A DNA stretch of 10,893 nt from an uncultured Bacilli bacterium (GTDB taxonomy: Bacteria; Bacillota_I; Bacilli_A; RF39; UBA660): positions 1 to 10,893 of the forward strand of contig CANQDN010000037.1 in the NCBI GenBank assembly GCA_947593275.1, given 5' to 3'. The stretch's first letter is position 1. Every line of letters starts with the position of its first letter. Under the pieces are notes generated by a model that did no database searches, was not told the DNA's origin, and saw only the letters and a list, made by a program, of their open reading frames with translations. Below, piece after piece: positions 6,967 through 10,893 of the stretch. A program made the position numbers and the translations under genes.

Positions 6967-7236
6967 TGGAAGGTACGGAATGTGCTTGCAAATGAAATTT
7001 AAATTGGTGCTTTTTTAAGGTAAAAATTATTTATATCTTGAAAAAATGATGTAAGGGATTAATTAATAAAATAATTATCACTAAGAGAAAAAGCTAAAAA
7101 GTCTTTCTTACTCATTGTGACCATCTCGCTTTAAAATAAATTTTAAATGGATGGCAAGCACATATCCAACCCCCTAGGGTGCCTTACATAACCACTATAA
7201 CACAAAATAAGCAAAAAACCCAAAACGGGTTTTTTT
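6967..7236 (+). ncRNA. Structured non-coding RNA gene of unassigned family (~270 nt)
   Basis: A near-consensus promoter and a rho-independent terminator bracket a stretch with no credible reading frame but a long-range helix. AAGGTAC (6970-6976) pairs with GTGCCTT (7179-7185). GGA (6977-6979) pairs with TCC (7165-7167). ATGTGCTTGC (6980-6989) pairs perfectly with GCAAGCACAT (7154-7163). TATG (6965-6968) can extend the helix with CATA (7187-7190). The U6974-G7181 pair is a wobble only on the plus strand, which supports this strand. Inside the closing helix lie 164 nt with local hairpins: GTAAG (7051-7055) with CTTAC (7107-7111), and GAT-AATTA (7057-7065, one bulge) with TAATTATC (7072-7079). 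An 11-nt 3' bulge (7168-7178) holds the C-rich CCCCCT. I see no tmRNA, RNase P or SRP RNA core motifs. A 6S-like rod or the raiA motif are candidates I cannot confirm. It is not a leader, since no plus-strand gene follows it. Confidence 0.7.
7213..7236. terminator. Bidirectional terminator shared by the RNA gene and murC
   Basis: AAAAAACCC (7213-7221) and GGGTTTTTT (7227-7235) form a 9-bp stem with a 5-nt loop. A T-run follows on both strands (T7230-T7236 on plus, the A-run read as T on minus). It ends the RNA gene on the plus strand and can also stop murC transcripts arriving from the right. Confidence 0.85.
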
Positions 7237-7239
7237 ATG

Positions 7240-7256
7240 CAGATTTAGGAAATCTG
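7240..7256. other. Second hairpin in the convergent intergenic region
   Basis: CAGATTT (7240-7246) and AAATCTG (7250-7256) are a perfect 7-bp inverted repeat with a 3-nt loop. The plus strand then runs through a very T-rich tract to 7274, so it may be a back-up plus-strand terminator. It could also protect the 3' end of the murC transcript, whose stop codon is 20 nt away. Confidence 0.5.
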
Positions 7257-7275
7257 TAAAATTTTTATTTTTTTT

Positions 7276-8655
7276 TTAATTTTTTTCTTCTAAAAGAATA
7301 TTTGCAACTTTATTTATAGGACCAGCACCAATAGTTAAAATTAAATCATCTTTTTTTACATTTTCTTTTAGGTATTCGGCAATTTCTTCATAAGTTTTAA
7401 GATGAATTACATTTTTGTTTTCTTTTTTTATAAGATCTACGAGATCACTTTCTTTAACATTCCAAATATTAGTTTCTCTTGCAGGATAAATATCACAAAT
7501 AATTATATTATCAAACTTAGATAAAATATTAGCAAAATCATTTAAATGTTCATAAGTTCTACTAAAGGTATGAGATTGAAATACTGCCCAAGTTTGGTTA
7601 TGCTTAATACTTTTAGATGATTCATAGGTAGTAGCAATTTCGGTTGGGTGATGAGCAAAATCATCAAATATATGAGCTCCTTTATAAACTCCTAGATATT
7701 CAAATCTTCTACCTACACCAGTAAATTCATATAAAGCTTTTTTGATAGGTTCTTTTGGGATATTATAATTTAGAGACATCATAATAGCGGCGAGACTATC
7801 CATAATATTGTGGTAACCTCTTACTCTTAGGGTAATAGTATCAAAGAATTCTTTATCAATATAAACATCAAAAGTAGGGAAGCCTAAGTTATCAAATTTA
7901 ATATTTTTAGCAGTTATATTTGCGTTTTCGTTTTTAAGTCCAAAAGTTTTGGTATTTTTTTTGATAGTGCGAAGTTCTTCAGTGTTATCATCATCGGCAT
8001 TAACAACTAAAAAACCATCATCGGGGAGTAAATTAACATATTTTAAGAAAGATTTTTTAGTGTTATCAATATTTCCAAAATAATCTAAGTGATCATCATC
8101 AATATTTAAGATTATAGCACTTGTTGGATGAAAATGGAGAAAAGAGTCTTTATATTCACAAGCTTCTAAGATAAAGTATTTTTTACCTCCAATAAAGTAG
8201 TTACCATTTATTTTTTTTAAAGAAGCACCTATTTGGATAGAAGGGTTAAATTTGGCTTCTAAAAATATGGATGCAAGCATGCTTGTGGTAGTACTTTTAC
8301 CATGAGTACCACTTATACATATTAAATTAGTATAGTTTTTGGTATATTCACCTAAAAAGACTGATCGATCAACGGTTTCGATGTTATGCGTTTTAGCATA
8401 AACTAATTCTGGATCATCGGGACTTATTGCGGCTGTATAAATAACTAAGTCGGCATCTTTTAACATTTTAGGATTACTTCCAATGGTGATATTTATACCT
8501 AAATTTTCTAGATATTCGACATTTTTAGATGTTTGCATATCACTTCCGGTGATATTTTTACCATCTTCTTTTAAAGCGGCAGCAATAGCGTACATACTAG
8601 CGCCGCCAATTCCAATTAAATGGATATTTTGATAATCTTTTATTTCCTTTTTCAT
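7276..8655 (-). CDS. murC: UDP-N-acetylmuramate--L-alanine ligase
   Basis: MurC adds the first amino acid of the peptidoglycan stem peptide to UDP-MurNAc in the cytoplasm, using ATP. The 459-residue length is normal. The N-terminal UDP-binding domain has LIGIGGASM (residues 13-21) and GSD at 37-39. The ATP site GTHGKST is at 116-122, with Lys120 and Ser121/Thr122. EACEYKDSFL from 164 is the MurC-type acidic metal/substrate motif. Near residue 320 come GVGRRFE and DDFAHHPTEI, then DIYPARE in the C-terminal domain; these last three are the clearest marks of MurC among Mur ligases. The final GAG motif reads GAGPINK where GAGD is common. GAGGTG (8661-8666 on the minus strand) lies 6 nt before the ATG. 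The gene is alone, away from other division and cell wall genes. A promoter is visible upstream and the terminator is shared with the RNA gene. Confidence 0.95.
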   Translation of the reverse strand: MKKEIKDYQNIHLIGIGGASMYAIAAALKEDGKNITGSDMQTSKNVEYLENLGINITIGSNPKMLKDADLVIYTAAISPDDPELVYAKTHNIETVDRSVFLGEYTKNYTNLICISGTHGKSTTTSMLASIFLEAKFNPSIQIGASLKKINGNYFIGGKKYFILEACEYKDSFLHFHPTSAIILNIDDDHLDYFGNIDNTKKSFLKYVNLLPDDGFLVVNADDDNTEELRTIKKNTKTFGLKNENANITAKNIKFDNLGFPTFDVYIDKEFFDTITLRVRGYHNIMDSLAAIMMSLNYNIPKEPIKKALYEFTGVGRRFEYLGVYKGAHIFDDFAHHPTEIATTYESSKSIKHNQTWAVFQSHTFSRTYEHLNDFANILSKFDNIIICDIYPARETNIWNVKESDLVDLIKKENKNVIHLKTYEEIAEYLKENVKKDDLILTIGAGPINKVANILLEEKN

Positions 8656-8678
8656 TTTTTCACCTCATAATTTACTAT

Positions 8679-8708
8679 ATTATATACCTAAAAGTTTTTA
8701 ATAATCAA
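8679..8708 (-). promoter_or_regulatory. Promoter of murC
   Basis: On the minus strand, TTGATT (8708-8703, 4 of 6 bases) and TATAAT (8684-8679) are 18 nt apart. This predicts a start near 8672 and a short leader carrying GAGGTG. It is divergent from the promoter at 8756-8784, leaving only 47 nt between the two -35 boxes. Confidence 0.65.
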
Positions 8709-8755
8709 TAAAAAATGATAATTAACATTTAAAATTACTATATTACACAAGACTC

Positions 8756-8784
8756 TTGAAAAAAAGGTTGTTATATGGTATAAT
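8756..8784 (+). promoter_or_regulatory. Strong extended -10 promoter of the surface-protein operon
   Basis: TTGAAA (8756-8761), a 17-nt spacer and TATAAT (8779-8784) with TGG just before it (TG at 8776-8777) form a near-ideal sigma-A promoter. Transcription should start near 8791. No operator-like repeat is evident, so high constitutive expression is plausible. Confidence 0.88.
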
Positions 8785-8791
8785 TTCGTCT

Positions 8792-8796
8792 AGAGG
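8792..8796 (+). promoter_or_regulatory. Ribosome site that favours the start at 8809
   Basis: AGAGG lies 12 nt before ATG 8809. In-frame TTG 8797 and GTG 8800 touch or nearly touch this site and lie within about 10 nt of the predicted transcript start, so they are poor candidates. ATG 8809 also gives a clean signal peptide start (MKKF). Confidence 0.65.
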
Positions 8797-8808
8797 TTGG
8801 TGTATACT

Positions 8809-9564
8809 ATGAAAAAATTTGTGGTTCTAGTATTTACAATTGCGATATTTTTTAGTAGCACATTATTGGTAAAGGCAGTTTGTGATACTAGTGAACTAAA
8901 TAAACTTAAGAGTTTAGCCCTTAATGTTAAAGCATCTTATGAATTAGCGAAAAGAGATGTAACTAAAGATCCAGGATATGCTTATCCAGATGGACTTACA
9001 GATGAAGAACAAGAGCAATATCAGGATTTTGTTAGTTATTTTAAGATACATATTAACAATTTAACAGAAGATATGTATGTAGAAGTTACGAATAATAAGA
9101 GTGATGAGAAGAAAGTATATACTTATAATGATACAATTGATGGAAATATTACTTTTGATCAAACAGATATTGTTCGGCTAAGAAAATATACTATAACAAT
9201 ATATAGTTCAGGTAATACAGGATGTGAGGGAACTAAACTTTATACAACATATGTTACAACACCGATGTTTAATTCGTTTAGTGAAGAGCCTATGTGTAAT
9301 GGGGCCGAAGATTTTTATTTATGTAGAGAGTGGTTATCAACAACTTATAATGTAGATAATGTATCAGAACGAATTGAAAAGTATAAAAAAGGATTATTAA
9401 ATAAAGATGGAGAAGAAACACCACCAGAAGAAGAGAAAAAAGGATTCATAGAGTTCGTTAAAGAACATAAAGGAATTGTAGCAATAACGGCGATAGGAGT
9501 AATTGCTATAGGGGGATTAGTTACAGTGATAATAGTAAAAAAGCAAAGGAGTAATAATTTATGA
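8809..9564 (+). CDS. Secreted protein with C-terminal membrane anchor, first gene of the thioester-type operon
   Basis: I do not recognise a named family. The 251-residue product has a signal peptide (residues 1-23, basic MKK, hydrophobic core, likely cut after VKA) and an ectodomain of about 195 residues. One membrane helix (about 223-243) and a short basic tail (KKQRSNNL) end the chain, so the bulk faces outward. Residues 26-80 are helical and charged. Residues 85-155 look like beta strands, with regularly spaced Tyr/Thr/Ile as in an Ig-like or other beta-sandwich fold. Cys25, Cys139, Cys163 and Cys172 could form two disulfides. A PPEEEKK linker precedes the helix. It is not a lipoprotein: the residue before Cys25 is Val. 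It overlaps the next gene by ATGA and shares its promoter, so it may be a partner, anchor or export helper for that large secreted protein. Confidence 0.8.
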   Translation: MKKFVVLVFTIAIFFSSTLLVKAVCDTSELNKLKSLALNVKASYELAKRDVTKDPGYAYPDGLTDEEQEQYQDFVSYFKIHINNLTEDMYVEVTNNKSDEKKVYTYNDTIDGNITFDQTDIVRLRKYTITIYSSGNTGCEGTKLYTTYVTTPMFNSFSEEPMCNGAEDFYLCREWLSTTYNVDNVSERIEKYKKGLLNKDGEETPPEEEKKGFIEFVKEHKGIVAITAIGVIAIGGLVTVIIVKKQRSNNL

Positions 9565-10893
9565 AAAAAATACTAAGATATGCTAGTTTATTTATTATTG
9601 CCATAACTTTAACATTTGGTTTTACAAGTCCAGTTAGAGCAGAAGAAGATAAATCTGACTGTGATGGCTATAAGTGTGCTTATGGTAAAGATGGTAAAAT
9701 CACAGTTCATGGAAATAACAGTATGGTTGAAGATAATTGGGATGGAGTAACACATACTACTAAGAGTTCTCAAGAGTTTACGTATGAGTCTGCTGGGATT
9801 GTTAGACATCATGGTAGTGAAACAAATACAACCAATTATAACTCTCATAGACATTGGGCTGCAGATGGTTCAACATTATTTTGTTTAGATCCACAATATA
9901 GTAGTGTGGGAAGTATTGGTGCTTTCCGTTTTGTTGGTTCTGGAAAAGAAGGCGCTCATATTGAAGCGATGGACCGAGCTTTAAAATATATCGTTATTCA
10001 AGACGGAATATATAATAATAGTAGTATAAGTAATGCTGATTTTTTTGCTAAACAGTTAGCAATAAGAGCAGTAACTTTTAGTTTTCAACAATATAATTCT
10101 AGTGGTTGGGGTTCTGGTACTTCGCAACTTAACGATACTTTAGCTTATTTTGGAACAATTGCAGAATGGTTAAAAGACCCTGAAATAGCAAATGTATATA
10201 ATGAACTTTCTGGCGCTATATCAAAGAAAAATGGTAATGACTTATATACTAAAAGTGAATTAGAAAATCTTTCTAAACATGGAAGTGCTAATACTTATTA
10301 TTTTACAGGTGATGCAGTAAATAGAGCTAAAACTTATTTCTTAAATGCTTTAAAAGAATCTTTAAATTATATTGAGAATGAAAGCTCTACTGGTGCAAAA
10401 GTTGTTATTGGAAAATATAAAGCTGATGAAGTAGAAGAAGTTAGCAATTCTGGTGGTGAAGTTGTAGTTGGAACTAATGTTACACATACAATTCAAGTTA
10501 CTGGATTTACTTCAACTAATGCCTCATTTATTATTCATAAACCTGAATATGCTGATGGTGAAGAGGGTATGGGAGTTACTAAATTAGAAATTACTAATAT
10601 TATAGTTAATGGTAATGATTTAGGAGCTGTAGTAGATCAAAATATAGTTCCATTAGTTGGAAAATTTGATCAAAATACAACTATAGAAGTAGTTGTTAGA
10701 GTTGAAGGCTTAAAATCATCTTCTGCTGGTGCAAATATATTACAATGTGGTGAACAACCTATAGATTATAAATTTAATATTGAATATAGTGCAAATGTAC
10801 AAGATTCTAATGATATATATAATAAATATATTGTTACTACTTGGAGAGCTGAGACTGATGGTAAACAACGTTTCTTAGCTGTAGAAGAAAATG
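9561..10893 (+). CDS. Large secreted protein with thioester-domain-like N-terminus (3' truncated by window)
   Basis: The frame is open from ATG 9561 to the window end (444 full codons), so the C-terminus and any wall anchor are unseen. AAAGGAG (9545-9551) and the ATGA overlap show coupled translation with the upstream gene. Residues 1-27 form a signal peptide, likely cut after VRA. Residues ~75-260 resemble surface thioester domains (TED/TQXA). LFCLD places Cys108 in the usual [YFL]C-hydrophobic motif, VIQDGI (around Gln147) fits the middle Gln motif, and AKQLAIRAV places Gln165 where TQxAIW normally sits. In known TEDs the Cys and that Gln form an internal thioester that binds host proteins covalently. 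Here Lys replaces Thr and Arg replaces Trp. Residues ~285-440 are beta-rich and look like repeated adhesin stalk domains. A cell-surface adhesin is inferred. Its Ser codons include more TCT/TCA and the gene looks slightly less AT-rich than its neighbours. Confidence 0.75.
   Translation, partial: MKKILRYASLFIIAITLTFGFTSPVRAEEDKSDCDGYKCAYGKDGKITVHGNNSMVEDNWDGVTHTTKSSQEFTYESAGIVRHHGSETNTTNYNSHRHWAADGSTLFCLDPQYSSVGSIGAFRFVGSGKEGAHIEAMDRALKYIVIQDGIYNNSSISNADFFAKQLAIRAVTFSFQQYNSSGWGSGTSQLNDTLAYFGTIAEWLKDPEIANVYNELSGAISKKNGNDLYTKSELENLSKHGSANTYYFTGDAVNRAKTYFLNALKESLNYIENESSTGAKVVIGKYKADEVEEVSNSGGEVVVGTNVTHTIQVTGFTSTNASFIIHKPEYADGEEGMGVTKLEITNIIVNGNDLGAVVDQNIVPLVGKFDQNTTIEVVVRVEGLKSSSAGANILQCGEQPIDYKFNIEYSANVQDSNDIYNKYIVTTWRAETDGKQRFLAVEEN

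Noticed and set aside
6966..6995. Nine-codon reading frame at the 5' end of the RNA gene
   Set aside because: No ribosome site, it starts at or before the predicted transcript start, and its bases are used in the long closing helix of the RNA.
8797..8808. TTG or GTG start adding four or three residues to the secreted protein
   Set aside because: These codons overlap or abut the ribosome site and the predicted transcript start; ATG 8809 gives normal spacing and a standard signal peptide.
8869..8886. Lipobox at Cys25 of the small secreted protein
   Set aside because: The residues before Cys are Lys-Ala-Val; a lipobox needs Gly, Ala or Ser directly before Cys. A normal signal peptidase site after VKA fits better.
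9609..9854. Minus-strand reading frame of 81 codons
   Set aside because: It is antisense to the start of the secreted thioester-type protein, which has a signal peptide, ribosome site and family motifs; the antisense frame has none.
1..10893. CRISPR arrays, insertion sequences, tRNA or rRNA genes
   Set aside because: No spaced direct repeats, transposase frames, terminal inverted repeats or tRNA-like cloverleaf sequence were seen anywhere in the window.

Overview
The window comes from a very AT-rich bacterium with a Gram-positive style of gene expression: strong AGGAGG-type ribosome sites, near-consensus sigma-A promoters, Trp encoded by TGG and TGA used as a stop. It encodes a complete MurC, so the cell makes peptidoglycan and is not a wall-less mollicute. 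Zinc-ribbon membrane proteins and a surface thioester-type protein suggest an uncultured gut-type Bacilli or Erysipelotrichia/RF39-like lineage. That placement is an inference from style only; there is no rRNA here.

Layout, left to right. (1) nt 3-401: 3' end of a TPR-tailed protein, probably a family 2 glycosyltransferase. (2) 479-2745: two tandem genes for membrane proteins that both begin with a cytoplasmic zinc ribbon. The first carries an external NPCBM-like domain and the second is Yip1-like; a clear terminator follows. (3) 2792-5584: a promoter drives three tightly packed genes, a variant ZIP metal transporter, an extended SDR (NAD-dependent epimerase-like) and a patatin-like lipid hydrolase. 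The last two overlap by ATGA. (4) 5586-6382: yebC with its own promoter and terminator. (5) 6431-6925: a short serine O-acetyltransferase (cysE) with no visible ribosome site. (6) 6933-7236: a stand-alone structured non-coding RNA gene with a near-consensus promoter, a long closing helix and a terminator. I cannot assign it to a known family. (7) 7276-8655, minus strand: murC, convergent on the RNA gene and sharing a bidirectional terminator. (8) 8756 to the window end: a promoter with an extended -10 drives a two-gene surface operon. It encodes a small secreted protein anchored by a C-terminal membrane helix, then, overlapping by ATGA, a large secreted protein that runs off the window and has Cys and Gln motifs like those of internal-thioester adhesin domains.

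How the genes relate: MurC (wall precursor), the zinc-ribbon/NPCBM protein and the thioester operon all concern the cell envelope or surface. CysE feeds cysteine synthesis and YebC acts in translation or gene control. The most novel-looking parts are the RNA gene and the thioester-type operon.
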